Assembly: GCF_019683635.1 (NCBI RefSeq)
Contig: NZ_JADGIA010000015.1
Coordinates: 1 to 45,728, forward strand
DNA from: Thermogemmatispora sp.
GTDB taxonomy: Bacteria; Chloroflexota; Ktedonobacteria; Ktedonobacterales; Ktedonobacteraceae
DNA: 45,728 bases
Direction: 5' to 3'
The notes under the pieces are model-generated. The model saw nothing but the letters and a program-made list of their open reading frames with translations, searched no databases and had not been told where the DNA came from. A program made the position numbers and the translations under genes. Positions 34,051-42,786 of this stretch are shown in pieces. How positions within the stretch are numbered: the stretch's first letter is position 1; the number at the start of each line of letters is the position of its first letter.

Positions 34051-35292
34051 TCAGGCGCTGGCTTGCAGCTCCAGTGATTGCAGCCCTTCGCTGCCTCTGG
34101 CGAGCGTAACAAGCTCGTCCTCGCGCTGCTCAACTGTCTCATCGCTGCGCTGACCGCTAGCCGTGGCTAGCAGGACTACCATCTCGTGGCGCTTAATCTT
34201 GCCTTCCTCAAGCAACTGCAGCAAGGCCGCGTAGGAGGCTGCTCCCGCTGGTTCAACGAAGATACCGGTTAGGGCGGCCAGCTCTTGACGGGCCTTGAGC
34301 AGGGCCTCATCGCTGACGGTGATCCCGAAGCCGCCGCTCTGACGCACGTGTCGCAGCGCCATTGCTCCATTGTGGGGATGACCGACAGCCAGGCTCTCCA
34401 CCTGAGTTGTCGGAGAAACGATCTCTGGCTGGCGCAGGGCCTCGTTCCCCAGGGAGCGCACGAAAGCCGGCGCACCTTCTGTCTGCACGGCGATGAGACG
34501 CGGAATCTGGCGAACGATGCCGAGCTGACGCAGATCTTCGAAGCCGCGGTAGATGCCGCTGATCAAGCCGCCATCGGCCACGGGCACCAGAATAGCGTCG
34601 GGAACAGCGTGCCCCAATTGCTCGGCGATTTCCAGGCCAACGGTCTTGAGTCCCTCGACAATATAGGGGTTGTAGCCGATATTGACGTTGTACCAGCCGA
34701 GTTTAGCCGTGGCCTCCACGCTCAGGTCAAAGGCATCGTCATAGCTGCCGTCGACAGCAAAGACCCTGGCCCCGCATAACTGCAGGACCCCGGCGAGCTT
34801 GCGGGCACTGCGCGAGGGGAGGAAGAGCTGACAGCTCAGTCCCAGCGCCGCCGCTTGCTGACTCAGCGCCAGGGCGCTGTTGCCTGTCGAAGCGCAGACC
34901 AGCTTACGCTCCTCTGGCAGGGCCAGACTGGTCGCGACAAATGCCCCACGGTCGGCATATGAACCACTGGGATTGCGCGTTTCGTCCTTCAGCCAGAGAT
35001 TGCGCATGTTCAGGTGCTTGCGTAGTCGCTCTGCCGGGTACAGCGGCGTGCCCCCGACGATCAGCGGCGGCAAGCGATTGCCGTAAGGAATGGGTAGGAA
35101 AGGACGATAGCGTCGAATTGAGGGATCACGGCTCTCGGCATGGTAATTCCAACGAATCTGGTCGTAGTCATACTGAACTAAAAGAGTGCCCTGGGGACCG
35201 CAGTTCGGGCAGGTATAGGCAACGCTGCCCGGAGTATAGCTACTGCCGCAGAGAACACATTCCAGCTTCAGAATATGGCTCGCTAACAGCAT
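34051..35292 (-). CDS. Threonine-synthase-like protein lacking the PLP lysine
   Basis: 413 residues. An N-terminal zinc ribbon (CVLCGSSY then CPNCG) is followed by the fold-type II domain seen in ThrC: LWLKDETRNPSGSYADRGAF, then STGNSALALS, PVADGGLISGIYRGFED and IFVEPAGAASYAAL. In ThrC the turn reads S-F-K-D-R, with the lysine that forms the PLP Schiff base; here it is S-Y-A113-D-R (GCC codon at 34954-34956). The rest of the fold is intact. It cannot be normal threonine synthase. It may bind PLP loosely, or serve as a structural or regulatory partner in purine breakdown. Confidence 0.88.
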   Translation of the reverse strand: MLLASHILKLECVLCGSSYTPGSVAYTCPNCGPQGTLLVQYDYDQIRWNYHAESRDPSIRRYRPFLPIPYGNRLPPLIVGGTPLYPAERLRKHLNMRNLWLKDETRNPSGSYADRGAFVATSLALPEERKLVCASTGNSALALSQQAAALGLSCQLFLPSRSARKLAGVLQLCGARVFAVDGSYDDAFDLSVEATAKLGWYNVNIGYNPYIVEGLKTVGLEIAEQLGHAVPDAILVPVADGGLISGIYRGFEDLRQLGIVRQIPRLIAVQTEGAPAFVRSLGNEALRQPEIVSPTTQVESLAVGHPHNGAMALRHVRQSGGFGITVSDEALLKARQELAALTGIFVEPAGAASYAALLQLLEEGKIKRHEMVVLLATASGQRSDETVEQREDELVTLARGSEGLQSLELQASA

Positions 35293-35443
35293 AGAACCTG
35301 TCCTTTATGAATATGCAGTAAGTTGAGATGTGTTGTTGTTTGTATGGCTGGAGAGCGCGCGACTGCGGCTGGCTGCCAGCCTTGTTGAGTGTGGCGAGAG
35401 AGAGGAGCTTGCTCTGTTGCTCCACTGGTCCCACCGCTTGCTA

Positions 35444-36472
35444 TTATGACACATGGGGGAGCCTGACGAGGGAGCGATCGATGCTGGTCAGGTGAGGACA
35501 GCCTGCCAGGGCCATCGCTTGCTCCAGCTCGTCGCGCAGCATAGCCAGGACGTCGGCCACCCCCTGGGCCCCGTTCACGGCCAGGCCCCAGAGAGGGGGA
35601 CGCCCAACAAGAACCGCCCGCGCTCCCAGGGCCAGTGCCTTGAGGATATCGGTGCCGCGTCTGATCCCTCCATCCAGATAGACCTCGCAGCGTCCTGCCA
35701 CGGCATCGACGATCTCCGGTAGGGCCTCAATGGTGGCGGGCACGCTGTCGAGCTGGCGCCCCCCGTGATTAGAGACAATGATGGCGTCGACGCCGTGCTC
35801 ACAGGCCCGCTGGGCGTCCTCGCCTGTCAGAATACCTTTCAGAATGAGTGGCAGGCGAGTAAGCGAGCGCAGCCAGGGAATGATCTCCCAGGTACAGGAG
35901 GGATCGGGCAAGTCACCCTCGCTCTCATTCTCAAAGTTGGCCTTGCGAATGCTGCGGCTGAGTGGATAGCGCGCGGTGCGCTCTTTGTTTCCCCAGCGCG
36001 GCGTGTCAACCGTCAGCACCAGGCCCTGATAGCCGGCGGCTTCTGCCCGCTCAACTAGACGCTGGGCGGTCGGGCGCGTCGTGATATAGAGCTGAAACCA
36101 GAGTGGTCCGCCGGCGGCTGCGGCTACCTCCTCCAGGCTGCGGCTGGCTGAGGTACTCACTACCAGCAAAGTGCCGGCCAGGGCGGCGCCGCGGGCCATC
36201 TCGCACTCTCCTTCTGGATGAGCCAGGCCTTGGAAAGCCGTTGGCGCGATGAAAATGGGCATTGGCAGGCTCGTACCAAGCACTGTTGTTGTCATGTCAA
36301 TCTGACTGACGTCAACCAGGACCCGTGGTCTAAGTTTGATGCGCTCAAAGGCGCTGCGGTTGGCCCGTAGCGTCGCTTCGTCGTCGGCTCCACAGGCATA
36401 GTAAACCCAGGAGCTGGTGTCGATACGCTCACGGGCCAGGGCTTCGTAGTCGAAGACGTTAATCAGATCCAT
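35444..36472 (-). CDS. FMN-dependent alpha-hydroxyacid oxidase/dehydrogenase
   Basis: 342 residues. The TIM-barrel has the family marks: YYACGADDEATLRAN near the start, IAPTAFQGLAHPEGE, the LTVDTPR segment, SNHGGRQLD with the active-site base His, and the phosphate motif G-A-R-A-V-L-V-G-R-P. All catalytic residues appear kept. It oxidises glycolate, lactate or a related acid with FMN. In this cluster a glycolate- or glyoxylate-like end product of purine breakdown is a possible substrate; this is inference. It is 97 bp from the XdhD-like gene. Confidence 0.85.
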   Translation of the reverse strand: MDLINVFDYEALARERIDTSSWVYYACGADDEATLRANRSAFERIKLRPRVLVDVSQIDMTTTVLGTSLPMPIFIAPTAFQGLAHPEGECEMARGAALAGTLLVVSTSASRSLEEVAAAAGGPLWFQLYITTRPTAQRLVERAEAAGYQGLVLTVDTPRWGNKERTARYPLSRSIRKANFENESEGDLPDPSCTWEIIPWLRSLTRLPLILKGILTGEDAQRACEHGVDAIIVSNHGGRQLDSVPATIEALPEIVDAVAGRCEVYLDGGIRRGTDILKALALGARAVLVGRPPLWGLAVNGAQGVADVLAMLRDELEQAMALAGCPHLTSIDRSLVRLPHVS

Positions 36473-36569
36473 TGGACTTTCTTCCTTTTGCTTCCTCGCT
36501 TGCTCATCTGCCGCTTTGTCAGGCCGATCACCGTAAGGGTGGTCGGGTGCTGGTCGGTGGTGACACTGC

Positions 36570-39503
36570 TCAGGCTGGCCTTGCTGCCTGCTGCCTGACT
36601 ACGTAGAGGGCGCGCAAGACGCGCTCGGGAGTCAGCGGGAGCTGGCGCAGGCGCACGCCGAGCGCGTCAGCAACGGCGTTGGCCAGGGCCGGGGCCACTG
36701 CGGCGATGGCGATCTCGCCAATGTCGCGGATGTCGAACGGGTCGGAGCCGTCGCCCTCCATAAGGACAATGCTTGTCTCGGGCATATCGCGAGCACTGAA
36801 CATACGGTAGTCGTTCAGATTAGTCGTCAGCAAGTTCCCCTGCTGATCATACACCATTTCCTCGCACAGGCTGTAACTGAGTCCTTGAGCAATGCCACCC
36901 TCGATCTGCCCCTCGGCAAGAACAGGATTGACGATGTGGCCGCCGTCGATCGCTGAGACAACCTTGAGCACGCGCGTCGCGCCTGTCGCGGTGTCGACTT
37001 CAACCTCGACACCCTGGGCAGCAAAGGTAGGAGCGTTGCAGGCAGCGTTCCAGGAGGAAGTGGCACTGATCGGCGTCGGTTGCTCGCCGTAGAGAGCCTG
37101 CAGCGCTACCTGAGAGAGGCTGAGGCTCTTACCTCCTGGGGCGTTGATCTGATAGTCGGCCAGGGAGAGGCTCTCTGCTGGCACCTTGAGCAGCCGAGCG
37201 GCAACGCTGAGTAGTTGCTGCCGAACCTGCTCTGCTGCCTGTCTGACGGCGTGAACACAGGCGTAGATGGAAGAGGAGGGGTCGCTGCTCGTGTCAAAGG
37301 GTGTGCTGTCGGTATCAGGAGGGTGAATGAGAATATCTTCGGGACGTACTCCGAGAACCTCGGCGGCGATCTGGGCCAGGATGGTATGACTGCCGTTGCC
37401 GTTCTCAGGGAGGCTGATGAGCAGATTGAAGGAGCCGTCCTCGTTGAGCTTGAGTGTAGCGCTGCTCAGCAAGGATTGGGGAGAGGCGGGCAGGTGCATG
37501 GCCAGAGCGATGCCAACACCGCGTTGGATGCGCCCGCTCTGACTGGGGCCGCTCTGTCCTTGTCGACGTTTCTCGCGCCAGTTGAGCTGCTCTTCGACAA
37601 CCTGCAGACAACGAGGCAAACCACAGTGTGTGAGTCGTATCTCTGCCGGGTAGGGGGAAGCCAGACCTGTCTGGGGGATAGTGGACTCGTAACTGGCTTT
37701 GGCCAGGGAGAGGAGCGGGAGGGTTTCCCCCTCCTTGAGCCAGTTTTTGCGTCGCAACGCCAGGGGGTCCATGCCCAGGCGACGCGCGATCTCGTCCATG
37801 TGGCTTTCAAGGGCAAAGAGACCTGCCAGGGCGCCGTTACTGCGGAATGCGCCAGCAGGTGGCAGGTTGGTATAGACCGCCTGGGCGCTGTAGCGTAGGC
37901 TCGGGCAAGGATAGAGAGGCAGGCTGTTCAACCCGCTTCCCACAGAGACGGAAGCGGCCTGGCCCCCGTAGGCGCCAGCGTTGACCAGGACCAGCATCTG
38001 GTTAGCGATGATGGTACCGTCACGCCGGAGGCCGGTCTTCAGGCGGATGATCTGGCTCGGCGCCACACGGCTGCTACGAAACTCGTCCACCCGGCTGTAT
38101 TCAAGGCGCACGGGGCGATCGGTGGCCAGGGTGAGCAGAGCGCAGAGGTCTTCGACAATGAGATCGTGCTTGCCCCCAAAGCCTCCACCCACACGTGGGG
38201 CAATAACCCGAATCCGTCGCGGCGCTAGCCCGGTCAGTGCTGCCACAATGCGCCGCACGTGATAGGGCACCTCGCTGCTGGTACGCACGACGAGACGGTC
38301 ATCCTCATCCCAGTAGGTAATAGCGACGTGGTTTTCCAGGGCTGCATGCTGGCTCTGGGGAAGAACATATTCGCCTTCTACGATCAGCTCAGCACTGGCA
38401 AAGGCCCGCTCAATGTTGCCCTGCTCGAACTGCACGTGAGATGCAATATTGCGATTGGCGTCGTAGATGCCATACGACTCCGGTTCGGGATGCAGCCGTG
38501 GTGCCCCCGGCTCTAGGGCCTGGCGGGGATCGAAAACGGCGGGCAGCGGCTCATAATCGACCTTGATCAGCTTCAGCGCCTGCTCAGCGATTTCCGCTGT
38601 CTCGGCGGCGACGACTGCCACGCGGTCCCCCACGTAGCGGACGGTATGGTCCAGACTGTACTGGTCGTGCGGCCCAGGCTCAGGCCAGGGTTGACCGGCA
38701 CTGGTGTAGGGAATGCGAGGAATGTCTTTGTAGGTCAAGACAGCGTGCACTCCCGGCAAAGCTCGCGCCTCTGTCGTATCGATCTCCCGAATGATGGCAT
38801 GGGCGTGGGGGCTTGTGAGCAGGCGGGCATGCAGAAGACCGGGCAAGTCACAGTCGTCAGCGAAGGCTGGCTTGCCTGTGACGAGCTTGATGGCGTCGAT
38901 CTGGCGCTCTGGTCGCCCCATCATAATGTGCACGCGCTGTACTCCTGCGCCCGTCTGCTCGTGTGGCTCCAGTGGGGCGCGTCCAAGATTCCAGGGGCGC
39001 GTACGACCACCGCTATCGGGGATGCTAATCGGCTCGATGTCCTCGCCACGGAGCAGGGCGGCGGCGCGCTGTACGGCCTGGACAATGCGGTTGTAGCCAG
39101 TGCAACGGCAGAGGTTCCCCGCCAGCGCTTCGCGGATCTCTTCCTCGCTAGGGTTGGGGTTACGTTGCAGGAGAGCGTAGGCTGAAAGCAGCATGCCTGG
39201 GGTACAGAAGCCGCAGTGGACAGCGCCGGCGTCAATGAAGGTCTCCTGTAGAGGATGGAGGCGGCGAAGCGAGCCTAGCCCCTCGACCGTGGTCACCGTT
39301 GCTCCGGCTGCCTGCATGGCGAGCATGACGCAGCTAGGGCGTGGCAGACCGTCGATGAGCACTGTGCAGGCGCCACAGTGCCCATGATCGCAGCCGTGCT
39401 TGACGCTGTAGTAGCCTTCGCGCCGCAGAACGTTCAGCAGCAACTCGTTGGGAGCGACATCGAGGCTCTTGATCACTCCATTGATGCGTAGTTCTAGTTC
39501 CAT
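36570..39503 (-). CDS. XdhD-like molybdenum hydroxylase: fused [2Fe-2S] and Mo subunit
   Basis: 977 residues, about the size of E. coli XdhD. Residues 1-165 carry two [2Fe-2S] sites: C38-x4-C43-x2-C46, C58, then C97-x2-C100 and C132-x-C134. Residues about 195-977 are the molybdopterin domain with PRVGGGFGGKHD, the A-G-A-F-R-S-N-G segment, and the catalytic-type Glu in DIGEIAIAAVAP. It should hydroxylate a purine such as hypoxanthine or xanthine at the Mo centre and pass electrons via FeS to the FAD partner, whose gene ends 4 bp upstream. Which purine cannot be told. Confidence 0.9.
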   Translation of the reverse strand: MELELRINGVIKSLDVAPNELLLNVLRREGYYSVKHGCDHGHCGACTVLIDGLPRPSCVMLAMQAAGATVTTVEGLGSLRRLHPLQETFIDAGAVHCGFCTPGMLLSAYALLQRNPNPSEEEIREALAGNLCRCTGYNRIVQAVQRAAALLRGEDIEPISIPDSGGRTRPWNLGRAPLEPHEQTGAGVQRVHIMMGRPERQIDAIKLVTGKPAFADDCDLPGLLHARLLTSPHAHAIIREIDTTEARALPGVHAVLTYKDIPRIPYTSAGQPWPEPGPHDQYSLDHTVRYVGDRVAVVAAETAEIAEQALKLIKVDYEPLPAVFDPRQALEPGAPRLHPEPESYGIYDANRNIASHVQFEQGNIERAFASAELIVEGEYVLPQSQHAALENHVAITYWDEDDRLVVRTSSEVPYHVRRIVAALTGLAPRRIRVIAPRVGGGFGGKHDLIVEDLCALLTLATDRPVRLEYSRVDEFRSSRVAPSQIIRLKTGLRRDGTIIANQMLVLVNAGAYGGQAASVSVGSGLNSLPLYPCPSLRYSAQAVYTNLPPAGAFRSNGALAGLFALESHMDEIARRLGMDPLALRRKNWLKEGETLPLLSLAKASYESTIPQTGLASPYPAEIRLTHCGLPRCLQVVEEQLNWREKRRQGQSGPSQSGRIQRGVGIALAMHLPASPQSLLSSATLKLNEDGSFNLLISLPENGNGSHTILAQIAAEVLGVRPEDILIHPPDTDSTPFDTSSDPSSSIYACVHAVRQAAEQVRQQLLSVAARLLKVPAESLSLADYQINAPGGKSLSLSQVALQALYGEQPTPISATSSWNAACNAPTFAAQGVEVEVDTATGATRVLKVVSAIDGGHIVNPVLAEGQIEGGIAQGLSYSLCEEMVYDQQGNLLTTNLNDYRMFSARDMPETSIVLMEGDGSDPFDIRDIGEIAIAAVAPALANAVADALGVRLRQLPLTPERVLRALYVVRQQAARPA

Positions 39504-39507
39504 GAGA

Positions 39508-40467
39508 TTACGCTCTCCCTTCCGAGGACGTAATATCGCGCCAGCGGGCTATGTTCGCGGCTTCTTCGAGGGCGCGATAGGCCAGATTAGCGCCGCAAAC
39601 ACGCCGATAGCCCGGGCTGGCCCGGAAGTCGGCGGGTGGACGGAAGTCGGCCAGGCCAGCCTGGACAGCCGTGGCCAGCAGGCGCAGGTCCTGGACAGGT
39701 TGACCTTCCAGGCGCCGCTCAAGGGTGGGCAGGCGCTGTGGCTCCATATTGACTCCGCCGAGGGCCAGGCGCACATTGCGATAGCGACCATTTTCGACCT
39801 CCACCAGGGCGGCGGCAGTGAGCAAGGCTGTATCAACGGCGCTCCGCCCAACCCGTTCCAGGGCTGTGCCCCAGCCGCGGCCTGGGGGAGCGATCTGCAC
39901 TTCGATGATCAGTTCCTGGGGGCGACGCTCCAGTAGGAGCCGGTGGTAGGGGACGCGCCGCTCCTGTTTCCCTTTGTAGGTGACACCTGAAAGTGCGAGA
40001 CCCGGGCGCTCTGGCGTGCCGCCGCGCAGATCGACCTGGGTTTTCTGGCCGGAGCGCAGGACAACCTCGGCGTCGACGACAGCCAGGGCTGTGAGCAGAT
40101 CGGCCTGGGCGCTGGCCCCGAGTGCTAGCGTGCCTCCCAGGGTGGCCGCGTTGCGAATGAGAGGTGAGGGAGCGGAGTACTGAGCTGCCTGAGCCAGCAG
40201 CCCACCCAGAAAACTCTTGAGCAGTGGCGCCTCCGCCATGCTCTGCAAGGTGGTCATGCTTCCGATGCGAATCCCGCGCTGGTCTTCTGAAATATAGGCC
40301 AGGCCCAGGTCACGCAGATCAACTACGGCCTGGATGCTTTCCTCATTCTGGCCCAGCAGGTAGGTGCCCCCGGCCAGGGGAACCGTTTTGATGTCGGGAC
40401 GCGAGAGCAGAATGAGGGCATCATCAACGTCCTCGACCCAGTGATATTCAAGTAGATTTGGCAGCAT
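39508..40467 (-). CDS. FAD-binding subunit of the molybdenum hydroxylase
   Basis: 319 residues. The PCMH-type FAD domain has PLAGGTYLL near the start, IRNAATLGGTL and GASAQADLLTAL, as in CoxM/XdhB. The C-terminal domain (about 190-319) is the usual CO-dehydrogenase flavoprotein C-domain. It takes electrons from the FeS centres of the next gene product. The ATG at 40467 is used because GAGG lies 8 nt upstream and it begins the conserved part; the frame opens to 40512. It ends 4 bp before the XdhD-like ATG. Confidence 0.88.
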   Translation of the reverse strand: MLPNLLEYHWVEDVDDALILLSRPDIKTVPLAGGTYLLGQNEESIQAVVDLRDLGLAYISEDQRGIRIGSMTTLQSMAEAPLLKSFLGGLLAQAAQYSAPSPLIRNAATLGGTLALGASAQADLLTALAVVDAEVVLRSGQKTQVDLRGGTPERPGLALSGVTYKGKQERRVPYHRLLLERRPQELIIEVQIAPPGRGWGTALERVGRSAVDTALLTAAALVEVENGRYRNVRLALGGVNMEPQRLPTLERRLEGQPVQDLRLLATAVQAGLADFRPPADFRASPGYRRVCGANLAYRALEEAANIARWRDITSSEGRA

Positions 40468-40565
40468 GCTAGAATCCTCGGACTTTCCTTGCCTCAAGGC
40501 CCGGCTGAGCAAGCCAGAAGCCGCTGGCTCGGCTTGCCTGCGTGCTGATCTGATTGATGGGTTGG

Positions 40566-42302
40566 CTAACTTTGCAGTGGCACCCGTGCAAAGCGCTCAA
40601 CGTCGATCAGTCCTTGATCGGTGAGCTTCAAGGCTGGAATAACTGAGAGCGAAAGGAAGCTGAGGGTCATGCAGGGATGCTCTAAGGTGCAGCCGAGAGT
40701 GGCGGCGGCTTCGTCCAAGGCCCGCAGGCGGGCGACTAGCTCGGAGATAGGAGCGGCGGAGACCAGGCCAGCCAGAGGCAGGGGAACGCTGGCCCGCAGC
40801 TCGCCGTCGACGACGAGGGCGAAACCCCCTCCCATCGCTGCCAGGGCCTGGGCGGCCTTGAGAATGTCGTGATCGCTGACGCCGGCAATGACCAGATTGT
40901 GGGCGTCGTGGGCGACGCTAGAGGCGAGGGCGCCACGCTTCAGCCCCAGACCCTGCACGAGTCCCAGGCCGACACGCCCGCTGGCATGGTGGCGCTCGAT
41001 GACTACCAGCTTCAGGAGATCGCGCTCGGGGTCAGCCACGATCTCGCCGTCGCGCAAGGATGCCTCTAGCTGCAGGTGACGGGTGACAATCTGCCCTGGC
41101 TCGATGCCGATGACTGCCACTGGCCCGGGCCGACCTGTGATGCGCAGGTCCTCCTCGCGCAAGGCGGCGATTCGGATAGTATTGCTGAGATCCTGTGGCT
41201 GACCGGCTTCTGGCTCAATTAGCAAGCGCCCTCCCTGGGCAACCAGCTGGCCGCTTTTATAGACCGACTCCACCTGGAACGTTCCCAGATCGTCAAGCAC
41301 TACCAGGTCGGCCAGCGCCCCTGGCACAATGGCCCCGCGGTCGCTGAGACGGAAATATTGGGCCGTGTTGTAGCTCGCCAGGCGAATGGCCTCCACCGGG
41401 TCCAGACCCAGCTCGATTGCCCGCCGCACCATCGAATCGATGTGCCCGCGCTCCAACAGATCCAGCGGATCGCGATCGTCGGTGACAAAGAAGGCGCGCG
41501 GTGGGTGCAATTCCTGTATGAGCGGAAGCAGGGCCTCCAGATTGCGGGCCGCCGAGCCTTCACGGATCATAAGCCACATGCCCAGGCGCAGACGCTCGCG
41601 CGCTTCGGCGGCTGTGGTACATTCGTGGTCAGACGAGATGCCGGCGGCGGCGTAGGCGCAGAGATCCCTCCCTTGCAGCCCTGGGGCATGGCCATCGACG
41701 ACTAGGCCGTGATTCAGGGTGGCAGCAATTTTGGCCAGTACCTCCTCGTCACCGTTGAGGACGCCTGGCATGTTCATCATCTCGGCCAGCCCAAGCACCC
41801 GCTCCTCCCTGAGCAGGGGCAGCAGGTCGTTGGCCAGCAAGGGGCGATAAGGCGTCTCGTACTGCGAGGCGGGAACGCAAGAAGAGAGCAGCACGAAGGC
41901 ATCCAGTGGCAGGCCACGCGCTGTCTCTAGCACGAAACGAATGCCGGCGACTCCGGAGACATTGGCGAACTCATGCGGATCAAGCATCACTGCCGTGACG
42001 CCGCGAGGGACGACTAAGCGGGCAAACTCTGAAAGGACCAGCATCGTGCTCTCAATGTGCATGTGCCCATCCATGAGTCCCGGGGCAAGCCAGCGTCCCT
42101 CAAGGTCGCGCTCTTGCTGGCCGCGGTAGTCACCTCTCGGTTCGCTGATGCCGGCAATCCGCCCGCCGGCAATGGCAATATCGGCGGGATAGCATTCGCC
42201 ACTGCAGACATTGACGAGTCTGGCGTTGCGCAGGACCAGATCGGCAGGCTCCTCTCCTCGGGCCATACGAATGCGCTGCCGCAGTCCTTCCACCGTGTAC
42301 AT
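40566..42302 (-). CDS. ade: Adenine deaminase
   Basis: 578 residues, normal for Ade. The metal site is present: GHMHIES (H80-x-H82), LDPHEFANVSG, GLAEMMN, VDGHAPGL, ISSDHECT and VTDDRDP. The C-terminal domain has the usual ADLVVLDDL and GGGFALVVDG segments. It turns adenine into hypoxanthine and ammonia, the entry step to the Mo hydroxylase encoded downstream. The ATG at 42302 is sure: AGGAGG lies 7 nt upstream, and the 126 codons of frame upstream show no coding character. It is the first gene of the purine cluster. Confidence 0.93.
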   Translation of the reverse strand: MYTVEGLRQRIRMARGEEPADLVLRNARLVNVCSGECYPADIAIAGGRIAGISEPRGDYRGQQERDLEGRWLAPGLMDGHMHIESTMLVLSEFARLVVPRGVTAVMLDPHEFANVSGVAGIRFVLETARGLPLDAFVLLSSCVPASQYETPYRPLLANDLLPLLREERVLGLAEMMNMPGVLNGDEEVLAKIAATLNHGLVVDGHAPGLQGRDLCAYAAAGISSDHECTTAAEARERLRLGMWLMIREGSAARNLEALLPLIQELHPPRAFFVTDDRDPLDLLERGHIDSMVRRAIELGLDPVEAIRLASYNTAQYFRLSDRGAIVPGALADLVVLDDLGTFQVESVYKSGQLVAQGGRLLIEPEAGQPQDLSNTIRIAALREEDLRITGRPGPVAVIGIEPGQIVTRHLQLEASLRDGEIVADPERDLLKLVVIERHHASGRVGLGLVQGLGLKRGALASSVAHDAHNLVIAGVSDHDILKAAQALAAMGGGFALVVDGELRASVPLPLAGLVSAAPISELVARLRALDEAAATLGCTLEHPCMTLSFLSLSVIPALKLTDQGLIDVERFARVPLQS

Positions 42303-42506
42303 CCAAGAACCTCCTGGCCGGAAAATAGGCTGCTTGAGGCTGTTTACGTGCCTCAGCTGTTGGGGATCAGTTGACACCTCTGGAGAGCGGGCGTGCTCCA
42401 TGTCGTCTTTGCTGCTTGTCTGCTTGATTGATCGCTGATCCATCCGCCACCGGCTGGGCATCCCTGCTGTCACGCCTGCTATTGCCGCACATGGTAGCAG
42501 AAATAT

Positions 42507-42558
42507 GGCCTCTCGTCGAGGGGGAGAGGCCCCTTTCAAAGGGGGAGAGGCCCCTTTC
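42507..42558. repeat. Tandem repeat with competing hairpin arms upstream of ade
   Basis: An 18-bp unit (GGGGGAGAGGCCCCTTTC) occurs at 42520-42537 and 42541-42558, period 21 bp. Each copy holds GAGAGGCC (42524-42531 and 42545-42552), and both can pair with the single GGCCTCTC at 42507-42514. CCCCTTT/AAAGGGG pairs give alternative stems. It lies in the likely ade leader. Confidence 0.7.
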
Positions 42559-42694
42559 GGATGAGCCTCCTTTCTGAGGGCGCTGTCATCTGAACTACTG
42601 GTGAAAGCCAGTTGGAATGCTGCCTGTAACGCGGAGCCAGGCTCAGCTGAATTTTTTCCTGAGTGGCGAAAAAGGGGCACGGGAGGAGTAGCTA

Positions 42695-42723
42695 ATTATC
42701 TTTGTTGCTTCTCCTTTGTCCAA
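42695..42723 (-). promoter_or_regulatory. Candidate promoter of ade-purine cluster
   Basis: Minus-strand TTGGAC (42718-42723) and GATAAT (42695-42700), 17 bp apart. The leader to the ade ATG would be about 390 nt and include the repeat at 42507-42558. Gap 42303-42786 shows no gene. Confidence 0.5.
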
Positions 42724-42786
42724 TATTCCTGCCCTTCATTGATTATGGACAACATACTACTCATTAGAAGCAAGGAATAGGACAAG

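Noticed and set aside
42507..42558. CRISPR array
   Set aside because: Only two copies of an 18-bp unit with 3-bp spacing; no spacers and no cas genes.
42716..42750. Plus-strand promoter for the 42787 ABC operon
   Set aside because: TTGTCC is present but no good -10 lies at 16-18 bp; only the minus-strand pair could be supported.
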